A stretch of 64,000 nucleotides of DNA. It comes from an uncultured Muribaculaceae bacterium (GTDB lineage: Bacteria; Bacteroidota; Bacteroidia; Bacteroidales; Muribaculaceae). The translations under genes were made by a program, and so were the position numbers. Positions 51,795 through 62,203 of the stretch are shown here, piece by piece (positions within the stretch are counted from its first letter, which is position 1; every line of letters begins with the position of its first letter). The notes beneath the pieces were generated by a model. The model had not been told where the DNA came from. It was given only the letters and a program-made list of their open reading frames with translations, and searched no databases. The stretch spans positions 22,266-86,265 of the forward strand of contig CAJUOC010000008.1 of NCBI GenBank assembly GCA_910587925.1, written 5' to 3'.

Positions 51795-53086
51795 TCGGTC
51801 TTGAAGTGTTTGTCGGGTTTCTCGGCCGGCTTGAGTATCATGCGCAGCGATGTGGAGTGGTTGAAGTAGCTCCAGGTCCAGTTGAGCAGCACGGCGAGCT
51901 TGTTGCGCATACCGAGCAGCGTGACCAGGTGCACCAGCATCCACGCCATCCACGCCGCCCAGCCCCCGAAGTGGAGCCGCCCCATGTCGACCACGGCGCG
52001 GTTGCGGCCGATGGTGGCCATCGAGCCTTTGTCGCGGTAGCTGAACGGCCGCGCGTGCTCGGGGCGGTTGAGGTTGCGGGCCAGCGCGCGCCCCTGCTGT
52101 ATGGCCGGCTGGGCCAGCTGGGGACATCCGCGGGGGTATCGGCTGTCGGTGTGGCAGGCAATATCGCCGATGGCGTATACGTCGTCGAGACCCTCGAGCC
52201 GGCAGTACTCGTCGATGGCAAAGCGGCCGCCGGGGCCGGCCTTAACGTCGGTGCCGCGCAGCTCCAGGGGCGAGCCGCTGATGCCGGCAGTCCAGATGAC
52301 GGTCTCGGTGTCGATGCTCTCGCCGTCGGCAAAGGTCACGGTGGAGCCCTCGTAAGACTTCATGGTCTTAGCAAGCCGCACATCGACCATCAGCTCGCGC
52401 AAGTAGCGCAGCGCATCGGCCGACGAGCGCCCGCTCATGGTGCGCAGCAGGCGGTCGGAGCCCTCGCAGAGCACCACTCTCACCTCATCGGGGCTGATGC
52501 GCGGGTAGTCGCGACGCACCACATAGCGCTTGGCCTCGCCCAGCGCCCCGGCCACTTCCACTCCCGTGGGTCCGCCGCCCACCACCACGAAGGTGAGCAG
52601 CCGGCGGCGCATGGCGGGGTCGGTGCAGAATGCCGCCCGCTCCAGGCGCTCCAGCGCCGCATTGCGGCACCGGATGGCCTCGGGCACGCTCTTGAGGGTA
52701 TATACCTTGTCGCGCAGGGAGTCCATGCCGAAGAAGTTGTTGGTGGCGCCGGCGGCAATCACCACCGCGTCGTATGGCACCTCCTCGCAGTCGGTCACCA
52801 CCACCCGCCGGCCCACATCGACGGCGCGCACCTCGCCCATGTCAAAGAGGCAGCCGCGCATACGCCGCCGCCGGGCCTCGCGCCGCAGCGGGAAGGTGAT
52901 GGAGTCGGGGCCGAGCTCGCTGGCCGCCACCTGGTAGAAGAGCGGCGCGAAGCTGTGGTAATTGTGGCGGTCGATGATGCGCACGTCCCAGCGGCGCTTG
53001 TCTATATGCTTGGCCAGGCTGAGGCCGCCGAAGCCTCCGCCTATTATCACGAGGCGGCGTTTGCCTGATGTGTGCTGTGTATCCAT
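51791..53086 (-). CDS. ndh: Type II NADH:quinone oxidoreductase (NDH-2)
   Basis: 431 residues. Two Rossmann dinucleotide folds: FAD site VIIGGGFGGLSLA (residues about 13-25) and NADH site VVVGGGPTGVEVAG (about 167-180), followed by DVYAIGDIA and QLAQPAIQQGRALA, which carry the flavin and quinone-site residues of NDH-2. The C-terminus (WAAWMAWMLVHLVTLLG) is an amphipathic/hydrophobic anchor to the inner membrane. It passes electrons from NADH to quinone without pumping protons. First gene of a two-gene unit. Confidence 0.95.
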   Translation of the reverse strand: MDTQHTSGKRRLVIIGGGFGGLSLAKHIDKRRWDVRIIDRHNYHSFAPLFYQVAASELGPDSITFPLRREARRRRMRGCLFDMGEVRAVDVGRRVVVTDCEEVPYDAVVIAAGATNNFFGMDSLRDKVYTLKSVPEAIRCRNAALERLERAAFCTDPAMRRRLLTFVVVGGGPTGVEVAGALGEAKRYVVRRDYPRISPDEVRVVLCEGSDRLLRTMSGRSSADALRYLRELMVDVRLAKTMKSYEGSTVTFADGESIDTETVIWTAGISGSPLELRGTDVKAGPGGRFAIDEYCRLEGLDDVYAIGDIACHTDSRYPRGCPQLAQPAIQQGRALARNLNRPEHARPFSYRDKGSMATIGRNRAVVDMGRLHFGGWAAWMAWMLVHLVTLLGMRNKLAVLLNWTWSYFNHSTSLRMILKPAEKPDKHFKTE

Positions 53087-53216
53087 ACATTTCCTAACAA
53101 TCGTCGGGCGCGGGCGGAGCGGCCGTCAAGCGTTAATATTTTATAAAAGCGCCGGCAGGCGTTAAACTTAGCCTGCACTTTTCCGTCTTTAGGTATGAAA
53201 CGCAAACAAAAAGACA

Positions 53217-53741
53217 ATGAAGAAAAGCATCATGACTCTATGTGTGGCTGCCGCCGCCATATTCGGTTTCGGAGCCGCCGCACAGTGCCCCGCCTCCCCC
53301 GCCGACTGCCCCCGCGGCGCCTGCCCGACTCCCTGCGAGACTCCGGCTCAGTGTGGCAATCAGGCCTGCAGGCCCGACGCCGCCTGTCCCGCTTTCGAGG
53401 GGCTAAACCTTACCGACGCCCAGAAGCAGCAGCTCGCCGAGATACGCAAGCAGTGCCGCTCCGGCCAGCAGTGTGACAGCGCCGCCACCCGCTGCGACCG
53501 CAGCCGCCGTGTCGACAATCTGCACAAGGTGAAGGCCGTGCTCACCCCCGAGCAGTATGTGACCTTCCTCGAGAATATCGCCGCAACCTCTCCCGCCGGT
53601 CCGCGCCACCGCATGCACGCCGACCGCCGTCACCACGGTGAGAGAGGCCGCATGGTGCGCGCCGACCGCAAGGTGCGCTGCACCGATGCCTCCAAGGCTA
53701 AGGCCGGCGCTTGCCCGCAGGCCGCCAAGTGTGACAAGTAA
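53217..53741 (+). CDS. Cys-rich secreted Spy/CpxP-like protein
   Basis: 174 residues with signal peptide MKKSIMTLCVAAAAIFGFGAAA. The mature N-terminus packs eight Cys into about 35 residues (CPASPADCPRGACPTPCE...), with Pro between them. Then come two LTxxQ-type helices (LTDAQKQQLAEIRKQ and LTPEQYVTFLENI), as in Spy/CpxP periplasmic chaperones. The C-terminal third is rich in His, Arg and Cys (HADRRHHGERGRM). The pattern suggests a periplasmic metal-binding or redox-stress protein. It is a single gene followed by a terminator. Confidence 0.85.
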   Translation: MKKSIMTLCVAAAAIFGFGAAAQCPASPADCPRGACPTPCETPAQCGNQACRPDAACPAFEGLNLTDAQKQQLAEIRKQCRSGQQCDSAATRCDRSRRVDNLHKVKAVLTPEQYVTFLENIAATSPAGPRHRMHADRRHHGERGRMVRADRKVRCTDASKAKAGACPQAAKCDK

Positions 53742-53775
53742 TCCCTCTTTTTTATTCTCCTATCTCCACTGAATG

Positions 53776-53813
53776 TGGGCGGACGCGCCGAAAAGCTCGC
53801 CCGCCCATTTTTA
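53776..53813 (+). terminator. Terminator after the Cys-rich gene
   Basis: Stem tgggcgg (53776-53782) with ccgccca (53801-53807), followed by attttta, 35 bp after the stop. Confidence 0.75.
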
Positions 53814-53898
53814 TTGTGCGGCCGCCGGAGATTTACCCTCGTTGAGTTTATATAGGTTTTATTAACACTCAATTTTAACACATTAAGTGTTATAATTG

Positions 53899-53906
53899 TA
53901 ACTTTG
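53899..53906 (+). promoter_or_regulatory. -7 box (TAACTTTG) for the bat operon
   Basis: TAACTTTG lies 61 bp upstream of the moxR ATG. No TTG at the right distance is visible, so only the -7 element is supported. Confidence 0.45.
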
Positions 53907-53967
53907 CAGTCCGGGCGTGTAGCGCCCTTTACCGTATAATACCGCCAACAACCAAACACACCATATT

Positions 53968-54963
<996 letters not shown>

Positions 54964-54978
54964 TCCCCCCGTAGACCT

Positions 54979-55854
54979 ATGGACGCTAACGAGCTCCTGA
55001 AAAAAGTCCGCAAGATTGAGATAAAGTCGCGCGGCCTGTCGCAAAACATCTTTGCCGGCGAGTACCACTCGGCCTTCAAGGGCCGCGGCATGATGTTTTC
55101 GGAGGTGCGCGAGTATCAGTTTGGCGATGACGTGCGCGACATCGACTGGAATGTCACCGCCCGCCACAACCGCCCCTATGTCAAGGTCTACGAGGAGGAG
55201 CGCGAGCTCACCGTGATGCTGCTCATCGACGTGTCGGGCAGCGGCGACTTCGGCGCCACCGGCGAGCTCAAGCGCGAGATGATAGCCGAAATAGCGGCCA
55301 CGCTGGCTTTCTCGGCCACTCAGAACAACGACAAGATCGGCGCCCTCTTTTTCTCAGACCGCGTCGAGAAGTTTATCCCGCCCAAGAAGGGCAAGAAACA
55401 CATCCTGCTCATCGTGCGCGAGCTGCTCGACTTCAAGCCGGCCTCGCGCGGTACCGACCTGGGTGTGGCGCTGCGTTTTTTCACCGACGCCATGCGCAAG
55501 CGCTCGGCCACCTTTGTCATCTCCGACTTCATACAGCCGGTCGACTACCGGCAGGCCCTGTCGCTGGCCCGCAACAAACACGATGTCATGGCCATCCAGG
55601 TATACGACAAGCGCGACTCGCAGCTGCCCCCGGTGGGGCTGATGCGGGTCCACGACCTCGAGACCGGCGCTGTGCGCTGGATAGATACATCGAGCTCGCG
55701 GGTGCGCCAGGCTTACAGCCGCAGCTGGTACGACCGCCAGCAGGCCATGGCCGAGACTCTGCGCTCGTCGCGGGTGTCGTTTGTATCCGTGGCCACCGAC
55801 GAGGATTATGTAAAGGCTCTCATGGGCCTGTTTAAAAATCGTACACGCTCATGA
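54979..55854 (+). CDS. DUF58 domain protein
   Basis: 291 residues, 15 bp after moxR. The DUF58 signature GDDVRDIDWNVTARHNRPYVK lies at about 48-70 and is followed by a vWA-like fold (LLIDVSGSGDFGATG with the D-x-S-x-S metal site, and FFTDAMRKRSATFVISDF). DUF58 proteins almost always accompany MoxR ATPases. No membrane segment, so it is probably the cytoplasmic adaptor between MoxR and the Bat membrane proteins (inference). Confidence 0.93.
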   Translation: MDANELLKKVRKIEIKSRGLSQNIFAGEYHSAFKGRGMMFSEVREYQFGDDVRDIDWNVTARHNRPYVKVYEEERELTVMLLIDVSGSGDFGATGELKREMIAEIAATLAFSATQNNDKIGALFFSDRVEKFIPPKKGKKHILLIVRELLDFKPASRGTDLGVALRFFTDAMRKRSATFVISDFIQPVDYRQALSLARNKHDVMAIQVYDKRDSQLPPVGLMRVHDLETGAVRWIDTSSSRVRQAYSRSWYDRQQAMAETLRSSRVSFVSVATDEDYVKALMGLFKNRTRS

Positions 55855-56795
55855 CCCGCATATCACTCCGCTCCACCGTCGCAGCTCTGTCGCTGGCCGC
55901 AGCCGCCTTTGCGGCCGAGGCAGCGCCCGTGCGCGTGACCGCCGCCATCGACTCCACCGTGGTGGAGATGGGCTCGCGCGCCACCATCACCGTCACCGTG
56001 GCCGACCCCGCCCGCTCGGGCGCCATCGTCGGGCTCCCCGAGCCCAATACCACCCTGGGCGATCTCGATATCATCGATGTCACGGCCGATACCCTGCCTG
56101 CCGGCTACGAGTACAGGCTCACCATACAGGCATTTACCCCCGGCGTGATGACAATGGCGCCCTTTCGCTACGCTGTCGGCGCCGATACGGCCGAGAGCGA
56201 CATCCTCACCCTCAAGGTAAATCCCGTCGGCCTCGACTCGCTCACCACCATCAATCCCATGGACTCCATCACCGCCGCGCCCTCGCGCTGGTACGACTGG
56301 ATACCCGTGTGGACGCTGTGGGTGCTGCTGGGCCTGGCCGTGGCAGCCATCGGCATATGCCTCTGGCTCATATACCGCAAGCACGGCACGCTCATACCCC
56401 GCGCCGCCAAGCCCGTCGACCCCTACCGCGAGGCTATGGACGCCCTGGAGGGCCTGCGCCGACGCAAGCTCGCCGAGAGCGGCCACGAGAAGGAGTACTA
56501 TACCTCGCTGGTCGACATCCTGCGGCGCTATCTCGACCGCCGCTTCGGCATCAATGCCATGGAGATGTCGTCGACACAGATCCTCACCTCGCTCCACGAC
56601 AATCCCGAGACCCGCGGCGACCAGCCGCGCATACGCCAGATACTGGAGCTGGCCGACTTTGTGAAGTTTGCCAAGGTGCGCCCCATCCCCGAGGACAATA
56701 TCAAGACTTACAACGGCGTGGTGCAGTTTGTCGAGTCGACCCGCCCGGCACCCGAGCCGGCCGAGGGAGCCGATGCCGCCACACCCAAAAAGTAG
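55851..56795 (+). CDS. Bat-operon membrane protein of unknown role
   Basis: 314 residues, starting in the DUF58 stop (ATGA overlap). A signal peptide (MTRISLRSTVAALSLAAAAFAAEA) is followed by an extracytoplasmic beta domain (about 25-140), one transmembrane helix near 152-172 (VWTLWVLLGLAVAAIGICLW) and a cytoplasmic helical tail (YTSLVDILRRYLDRRFGINAMEMSS) like the C-terminus of BatD/DUF4381 proteins. This gene regularly lies between DUF58 and batA in Bacteroidales. Likely a structural part of the Bat complex. Confidence 0.85.
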   Translation: MTRISLRSTVAALSLAAAAFAAEAAPVRVTAAIDSTVVEMGSRATITVTVADPARSGAIVGLPEPNTTLGDLDIIDVTADTLPAGYEYRLTIQAFTPGVMTMAPFRYAVGADTAESDILTLKVNPVGLDSLTTINPMDSITAAPSRWYDWIPVWTLWVLLGLAVAAIGICLWLIYRKHGTLIPRAAKPVDPYREAMDALEGLRRRKLAESGHEKEYYTSLVDILRRYLDRRFGINAMEMSSTQILTSLHDNPETRGDQPRIRQILELADFVKFAKVRPIPEDNIKTYNGVVQFVESTRPAPEPAEGADAATPKK

Positions 56796-56802
56796 ACGCC
56801 AT

Positions 56803-57789
56803 ATGCAGTTTGCCCATCCGTCATTTCTCTGGCTTTTTGCCATATATATCCCGCTGGTGGCATGGTATGTGCTGCGACAGCGCAAGGCCCATCCGTCGAT
56901 GGGGCTGTCGTCGCTGTCGGCGTTTGCCTCGCTGCCTGTGTCGTGGAAGCAGTATCTGCGCCACTTCCTATTTGTGCTGCGCCTGGCCGCCATCGGCTGC
57001 CTGATAGTGGTGCTGGCCCGTCCGCAGCTCAAAGACAACTGGCGCACGACATCGACCGAGGGTACCGACATCGTGCTGGCTCTCGACGTGTCGGGCTCGA
57101 TGCTTGCCCGCGACTTCCAGCCCAACCGCATGGAGGCGGCCAAGGCCGTCGCATCCAAGTTTGTGCAGGGGCGCGAGGCCGACAATATCGGCCTGGTGAT
57201 ATTTGCCGGCGAGAGTCTTACCGGCGTGCCCATGACCGTCGACCGCGGCCAGCTCCTCAACTATATCGACGGTATCTCCATGGAGATGCTCGAGGACGGC
57301 ACTGCCATCGGCGACGGCATCGCCACATCGCTCAACCGCCTCAAGGAAGGCAAGGCCAAGAGCCGCAGCATAATCCTGCTCACCGATGGCTCCAACAATA
57401 CCGGCGTGGTGGCGCCTCTCGACGCCGCCGCCGTGGCCAAGGAGCTGGGCGTGAGGATTTACACCATCGGCGTGGGTACCAATGGCAATGCGCCGTATCC
57501 GTCATACGACATGTTTGGCAAGATTGTCTACACACCTCAGCCGGTGGTCATTGACGAGAATACTCTCAAAGGCATAGCCGACCTTACAGGCGGCAAGTAC
57601 TTCCGCGCCACGGGCAACCGTGCCCTCGAGGAGGTCTTTGCCGAGATCGACGCCCTCGAGAAGACCCAGATGGATGTCAAGGTATTCTCGCATACCGAAG
57701 ACGATTACATGCTCTGGGCATGGCTCGCTTTCGGGCTCTTTGCCCTTGAGATGATACTGCGCTATCTTTTCCTCCGACCTATCCCCTGA
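56803..57789 (+). CDS. batA: BatA, vWA-domain membrane protein
   Basis: 328 residues from the ATG at 56803, 7 bp after the previous stop; the open frame upstream is a shadow. Two N-terminal transmembrane helices (FLWLFAIYIPLVAWYVL and about 50-70), a vWA domain with an intact MIDAS (LDVSGSML, later DGTAIGDG and LLTDGSNNTG), and a C-terminal helix (MLWAWLAFGLFALEMILRYLF). Bat proteins of Bacteroides were linked to oxygen tolerance and stress survival. Inner-membrane, domain facing the periplasm. Confidence 0.93.
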   Translation: MQFAHPSFLWLFAIYIPLVAWYVLRQRKAHPSMGLSSLSAFASLPVSWKQYLRHFLFVLRLAAIGCLIVVLARPQLKDNWRTTSTEGTDIVLALDVSGSMLARDFQPNRMEAAKAVASKFVQGREADNIGLVIFAGESLTGVPMTVDRGQLLNYIDGISMEMLEDGTAIGDGIATSLNRLKEGKAKSRSIILLTDGSNNTGVVAPLDAAAVAKELGVRIYTIGVGTNGNAPYPSYDMFGKIVYTPQPVVIDENTLKGIADLTGGKYFRATGNRALEEVFAEIDALEKTQMDVKVFSHTEDDYMLWAWLAFGLFALEMILRYLFLRPIP

Positions 57790-57797
57790 TTTGCCCA

Positions 57798-58841
57798 ATG
57801 TTTGACTTCGCATATCCATATCTCCTCAATCTGCTCTGGCTGGTGCCCGCTTTTGCGGTGCTCTTCTGGTGGGCGCGCGCGGCGCGTCGCCGCCGGCTGG
57901 CGCAGTTTGGCCGTCCCGACATCGTGGCCACGCTCATGCCCGACGCCTCGCCATACAAGCCCGCCGTGAAGCTCACCCTGCGTCTGATAGCGCTGGCTGC
58001 GCTGGTGCTGGTGCTTGCCCGCCCGCGTGCCGGCGAGAAGCAGCACGACAGCGCCGTGGCCGGCATCGAGGTGATGATAGCCTTCGACGTGTCAAATTCG
58101 ATGCTCGCGTCGGCTACCGACGACCCCGCCGGCACATCGCGCCTCGACCGCGCCCGCCTCACCCTCGAGAAGCTCCTCGACCGCCTCGACAACGATAAGG
58201 TCGGCCTCATCATATTTGCCGGTCAGGCCAAGACGCAGCTGCCCATGACCACCGACTTCTACTCGGCCAAGATGTATCTGCGCGAGCTCTCGCCTGAGCT
58301 TATCCGCAGCCAGGGCACATCGGTGGCCGAGGCCATCCGCATGGCCATGAACGGATTTGGCCCCGACGAGAATGTCCACAAGGCCATCATCCTCATCACC
58401 GACTCCGAAGACCACGAGGGCGAGGCTGTCGAGGCCGCCCGGCTTGCCGCTGAAAACGGCATCCAGGTCGATGTCGTCGGTCTTGGCTCGGCCAAGGGCG
58501 CGCCCATCCCCATGCCGGGTCGCAAGGGTGAGTATTTCCGCGATGCGCAGGGGCAGATTGTCACCACCACCCTCAATGCCGACCTGGCCGCGCAGATTGC
58601 CGAGGCCGGCGGCGGTATATATGTCAACGGAGCGTCGTCTGATGCGCTCGACGCGCTCGACGACCGTCTCGACACGCTCGCCAAGTCGGAGTTTAAGCAT
58701 GTAACCTACACGGCCGGCGCCGAGCAATTCCCGATTTTTGCCTGGATTGCACTGATTTTCCTTATCGCCGACATCTTTGTGCTCGACCGCAAAAACAGTG
58801 TGCTCCGCCGCGTCAACTTCTTTACACGTCAGCAGAAATGA
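57798..58841 (+). CDS. batB: BatB, vWA-domain membrane protein
   Basis: 347 residues, 8 bp after batA and a clear paralogue of it. An N-terminal helix pair (YLLNLLWLVPAFAVLFWW and LIALAALVLVLA), a vWA domain with FDVSNSML, SQGTSVAEA and LITDSEDHEG forming the MIDAS, and a C-terminal helix (FPIFAWIALIFLIADIFVL). It probably pairs with BatA. Its stop overlaps batC by 4 bp. Confidence 0.93.
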   Translation: MFDFAYPYLLNLLWLVPAFAVLFWWARAARRRRLAQFGRPDIVATLMPDASPYKPAVKLTLRLIALAALVLVLARPRAGEKQHDSAVAGIEVMIAFDVSNSMLASATDDPAGTSRLDRARLTLEKLLDRLDNDKVGLIIFAGQAKTQLPMTTDFYSAKMYLRELSPELIRSQGTSVAEAIRMAMNGFGPDENVHKAIILITDSEDHEGEAVEAARLAAENGIQVDVVGLGSAKGAPIPMPGRKGEYFRDAQGQIVTTTLNADLAAQIAEAGGGIYVNGASSDALDALDDRLDTLAKSEFKHVTYTAGAEQFPIFAWIALIFLIADIFVLDRKNSVLRRVNFFTRQQK

Positions 58842-59575
58842 ACCGCCTCATACTATTCATACTGGCCTTGGCCGCTGTGACGGCCATCCCGGCCGCTGCC
58901 GCCGATGCCTCGGGCGCCACCCGTCGCGAGCGTGCCCTCATCAAGGAGGGCAACGCGCTCTTCGATGCCCGGAAATACCACGAGGCGCTCAAGTGCTACG
59001 ACGATGCCATCACGCTCAACCCCGCATCGGCCGTGGCGCAGTACAATCGTGCCGTGGCGCTGGTGCAGCTCGCCACCGACGACAACAAGGGCACCGACAA
59101 TGATCCCCGCAAGGCGGCCGCGCAGCAGTTTGAAGACGTTGCCCGTGCCGACTCGCGCGCCGACCTCACGGCCAGCTCGTTTTACAATCTGGGCAACATG
59201 GCCTTCAACGACGAGCAGTACGACCGCGCCATCGAGATGTACAAGAGCTCGCTGCGCAAGATTCCCGACAACCGCCGCGCCCGCCAGAATCTCCTCCTCG
59301 CCATGCAGAAGAAGCAGGAGCAGGAGCAGAATCAAGACAAGCAAGATCAGGATAAACAGGAGCAGCAGCTGGAGCAACAGCAGCAGCAACAGCAGCAGCA
59401 ACAGCAGGAGCAGCAACAGCAGGAGCAACAGCAGCCCGAGCAGCCCAAGCCGATGACACAGAGCGCCGAGCAGATACTCCAGACCATGCAGAATAAGGAA
59501 AACGCCACCCGCCGCAAGGTCAACGACCGCGAGCCGCAACCTGCCGGACGCCCCACTACCGACAAACCCTGGTAA
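58838..59575 (+). CDS. batC: BatC, TPR protein with polyglutamine tract
   Basis: 245 residues. A signal peptide (MNRLILFILALAAVTAIPAAAA), three TPR units (about 30-150: EGNALFDARKYHEALKCYDD, SFYNLGNMAFNDEQYDRAIE), then a low-complexity segment (about 153-207) made of Q, E, K and D with a run of 11 glutamines encoded by CAG/CAA. The tail after it is about 38 residues. BatC is the TPR partner in the Bat complex. The Q tract is a likely site of length variation. Confidence 0.92.
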   Translation: MNRLILFILALAAVTAIPAAAADASGATRRERALIKEGNALFDARKYHEALKCYDDAITLNPASAVAQYNRAVALVQLATDDNKGTDNDPRKAAAQQFEDVARADSRADLTASSFYNLGNMAFNDEQYDRAIEMYKSSLRKIPDNRRARQNLLLAMQKKQEQEQNQDKQDQDKQEQQLEQQQQQQQQQQQEQQQQEQQQPEQPKPMTQSAEQILQTMQNKENATRRKVNDREPQPAGRPTTDKPW

Positions 59576-59602
59576 TACATCCTCCCCAGCAACTGACCCG
59601 CT

Positions 59603-61414
59603 ATGAACCGTTTCAACTGGCATAAGACACTCCTGACGCTCGCGTGCGTGATGCTCGCGGCGCTCGCCCACGCCCAGACTTTCGAGCTCCTCGGCGTGCA
59701 GAATGTAGTGCAGGGTCGGCGGTTTGCCCTCACATTCCGCCTCAGCAACGCGCAGGCCAATCCACCTGCCGCGCCCAAGCTCGACCACTGCCGCCAATTC
59801 TCCGGCCCTGAAATCTCCACCATGGAGTATCAGATGAACAATAATGGCCGCGTGACACACACGGTCATGTACGACTTTACATATGTATATATAGCCGACG
59901 AGCCGGGCTCGGTCAAGGTGCCGTCGCTCTCGGTCGACGCCGGCGGCAAGCGCCTCTCCACCCGCGCGGCATCGTTTGAGATATTGCCGCCCGACAAAAA
60001 TGCCGCCCCCTCGCGGCAGCCCCCGCGCCAGGGTCAGCAGCCCGGCGCCGCGCAGCAGCAAGCGCCCCGCATGTCGCCCGACGACCTCCTTGTCAGGGTG
60101 TCTTTCTCCAAAAGCTCGGTGTATGAGCAGGAGGCCGTCATCGCCACCATCAAAGTGTATACCAAGCTGGAGATAAAGGACTTCCGCGTGGTAAAGCAGC
60201 CCGAGTTTGAGGGATTCCTCTCCGAGGAGCTGCCGGTGACCAACCGCGTGCAGCTCGAGAATTATGCCGGCTCCAATTACTATTCGGCTGAGCTGAAAAA
60301 GTGTCTGCTCTATCCGCAGAAGTCTGGTACTCTGCGACTGCGCACCGGCGTGTACGACGTCACTGTCGTGCATCAGACCCCGGTGACACAGGGTTTTTGG
60401 GTCACCATGCGCGAGACCGAGGAGCACGTCAGCACCCAGTCCAATGCCGCGTCGATAGCCGTCAAGCCTCTGCCCGAGCCGCGCCCGGCAGGCTTCAGCG
60501 GCGCCGTCGGCCATTTCGAGGTGTCGACCGAGCTCAATCCCGAGCTTATGCGCACCAACGAGGCCGCCACTTACTCGGTCATCATCAAAGGTACCGGCAA
60601 TATCAAATACCTCGCCGAGCCGGTGGTCGAGTTCCCCGCATCGTTTGACCGCTACACTCCCAAGACCGACATCAACGCATCGCTCTCCGGGGCCAATACC
60701 TCCGGCACATACCGCATCGACTTCCCCATTGTGCCCCAGGAAGTAGGGCGCTTCGAGATACCGCCATACGATTTTGTATACTTCGACCCCGCGTCGGCCA
60801 AGTATGTGACAGTCCCCGGCAGGGCATATGCGGTCAATGTCGCCCGCGGCGCCGCGGCAGCCCCCGCAGCCCAGCAGGCTGTCAACGTCGAGATGACCGA
60901 CATCCGCCATATCCGCCTGGCCTCCGCCGGCCATGCCGCTGTAGCCGCTCCCGTGTTCGGGACTCTCGGATATTGGCTGGGATATGTCGCCCTCGTGTTG
61001 ATACTGCTGGCAGTGATATTTGCCTACCGTCGCCACGCCCGGCTCAGCGCCGACGTCGCCGGCCGTCGTCTCGCCCGCGCGTCGCGCCTCGCATCGCGCC
61101 GCTTCAAGGCCGCCCATGCGCTCATGAAAGCTCGCCGCGCCGATGATTTCTACGACGAGCTCGGCCGCGCGCTCCGCGGATATATCGCCGACAAGCTGTC
61201 GATCGCACCGTCGCAACTCATCTCCGACACCATCGCAGCGCGTCTGCGCGATGCCGGCGTCACCGATGCCACAGCCGACTCCACACTCGCCCTGCTCAAC
61301 GACTGCGAGATGGCCCGCTTCACCCCCGACAGCGGCGCCGACTCTGCCATGTCAGACATCTACAGCCGTGCCACAGCCACACTTCAGGCCATCGAAAAAG
61401 AAATCAAGAAATGA
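59603..61414 (+). CDS. batD: BatD
   Basis: 603 residues. A signal peptide (cleaved near AALAHAQ), several BatD beta domains (LDHCRQFSGPEISTMEYQMN, LLVRVSFSKSSVYEQEAVI, EGFLSEELPVTNR, TYSVIIKGTGNIKYL), a Pro/Gln linker at about 135-152, one transmembrane helix (YWLGYVALVLILLAVIFAY, about 456-474) and a cytoplasmic helical tail (DFYDELGRALRGYIADKL). This is the largest Bat protein, expected to be mostly periplasmic. Its stop overlaps batE by 4 bp. Confidence 0.93.
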   Translation: MNRFNWHKTLLTLACVMLAALAHAQTFELLGVQNVVQGRRFALTFRLSNAQANPPAAPKLDHCRQFSGPEISTMEYQMNNNGRVTHTVMYDFTYVYIADEPGSVKVPSLSVDAGGKRLSTRAASFEILPPDKNAAPSRQPPRQGQQPGAAQQQAPRMSPDDLLVRVSFSKSSVYEQEAVIATIKVYTKLEIKDFRVVKQPEFEGFLSEELPVTNRVQLENYAGSNYYSAELKKCLLYPQKSGTLRLRTGVYDVTVVHQTPVTQGFWVTMRETEEHVSTQSNAASIAVKPLPEPRPAGFSGAVGHFEVSTELNPELMRTNEAATYSVIIKGTGNIKYLAEPVVEFPASFDRYTPKTDINASLSGANTSGTYRIDFPIVPQEVGRFEIPPYDFVYFDPASAKYVTVPGRAYAVNVARGAAAAPAAQQAVNVEMTDIRHIRLASAGHAAVAAPVFGTLGYWLGYVALVLILLAVIFAYRRHARLSADVAGRRLARASRLASRRFKAAHALMKARRADDFYDELGRALRGYIADKLSIAPSQLISDTIAARLRDAGVTDATADSTLALLNDCEMARFTPDSGADSAMSDIYSRATATLQAIEKEIKK

Positions 61415-62181
61415 AGGCTATCCTCATCATAATACTCGCATGGTGTGCGGCGCCCCTGGCCTCCGCCGGGATTGCCGCCGCTGCCGACTCGGCCTATACA
61501 GCCGATGACTTTTCCCGTGCCATAGAGTTGTACACCCGCGCCCTCGAGACCGACGGCGCCTCACCCGACCTGTACTACAACCTCGGCAACGCATATTACC
61601 GCAACTGCAACCTCGGCCGCGCCATCGTCGCATACCACCGCTGCCTGCGCCTCGACCCGGCCAATGCCGACGCCCGGGCCAATCTCGCATTTGTCAACTC
61701 CCGCATACAAGACCTGCCCGAAGACGACAGCTCATTCCTCACGCGCATGCATACCGCTGTCGTCACCGCCTGCTCGGCCAATGCCTGGGCATGGATAGCC
61801 TTCGCAGCCTTTGCCCTCACCCTCGCAGCCGTGGCGCTCTACATCTTCGGCGGCGGAGTCGTGCTGCGCAAGGTGGGATTTTTCGGCGCCTTTGTGCTCG
61901 CCGTGCTTACGGCATATTTCATAGTAGTGGCTGCCGCGGCCGCCGCGCGTATCGACGACCGCTCACATGCCATCGTCACCGTGCCCACCACCTTCCTCAA
62001 CTCCATCCCCCGCCAGCCCAAGCAGACCGACAAAGTAGTACCCCTGCACGAAGGCACCCGCGTAGAGATAATCGACTCCGTGCCCACCCCCGACGACCCC
62101 GTGTCGCCCCGCTGGTACAACGTCAAAATCAACAATTCCACCCACGCCTGGCTCCGCGCCACCGACGTAGAGCGCATCTGA
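61411..62181 (+). CDS. batE: BatE, TPR/SH3 membrane protein
   Basis: 256 residues. A signal peptide, two TPR units (FSRAIELYTRALETDGASPD, YYNLGNAYYRNCNLGRAIVA), two transmembrane helices at about 118-140 and 148-170 (AWIAFAAFALTLAAVALYIF; FFGAFVLAVLTAYFIVVAA) and a C-terminal SH3-like domain (VPLHEGTRVEIID, RWYNVKINNSTHAWLRATDV). The arrangement matches BatE, last of the bat genes. Confidence 0.92.
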   Translation: MKAILIIILAWCAAPLASAGIAAAADSAYTADDFSRAIELYTRALETDGASPDLYYNLGNAYYRNCNLGRAIVAYHRCLRLDPANADARANLAFVNSRIQDLPEDDSSFLTRMHTAVVTACSANAWAWIAFAAFALTLAAVALYIFGGGVVLRKVGFFGAFVLAVLTAYFIVVAAAAAARIDDRSHAIVTVPTTFLNSIPRQPKQTDKVVPLHEGTRVEIIDSVPTPDDPVSPRWYNVKINNSTHAWLRATDVERI

Positions 62182-62203
62182 GCCGGCCAGCCCTATCCCA
62201 TAG

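Noticed and set aside
58853..61216. 787-codon minus-strand open frame over batC/batD
   Set aside because: Shadow of two confident genes; its long leucine run is simply the reverse of the CAG repeat in batC.
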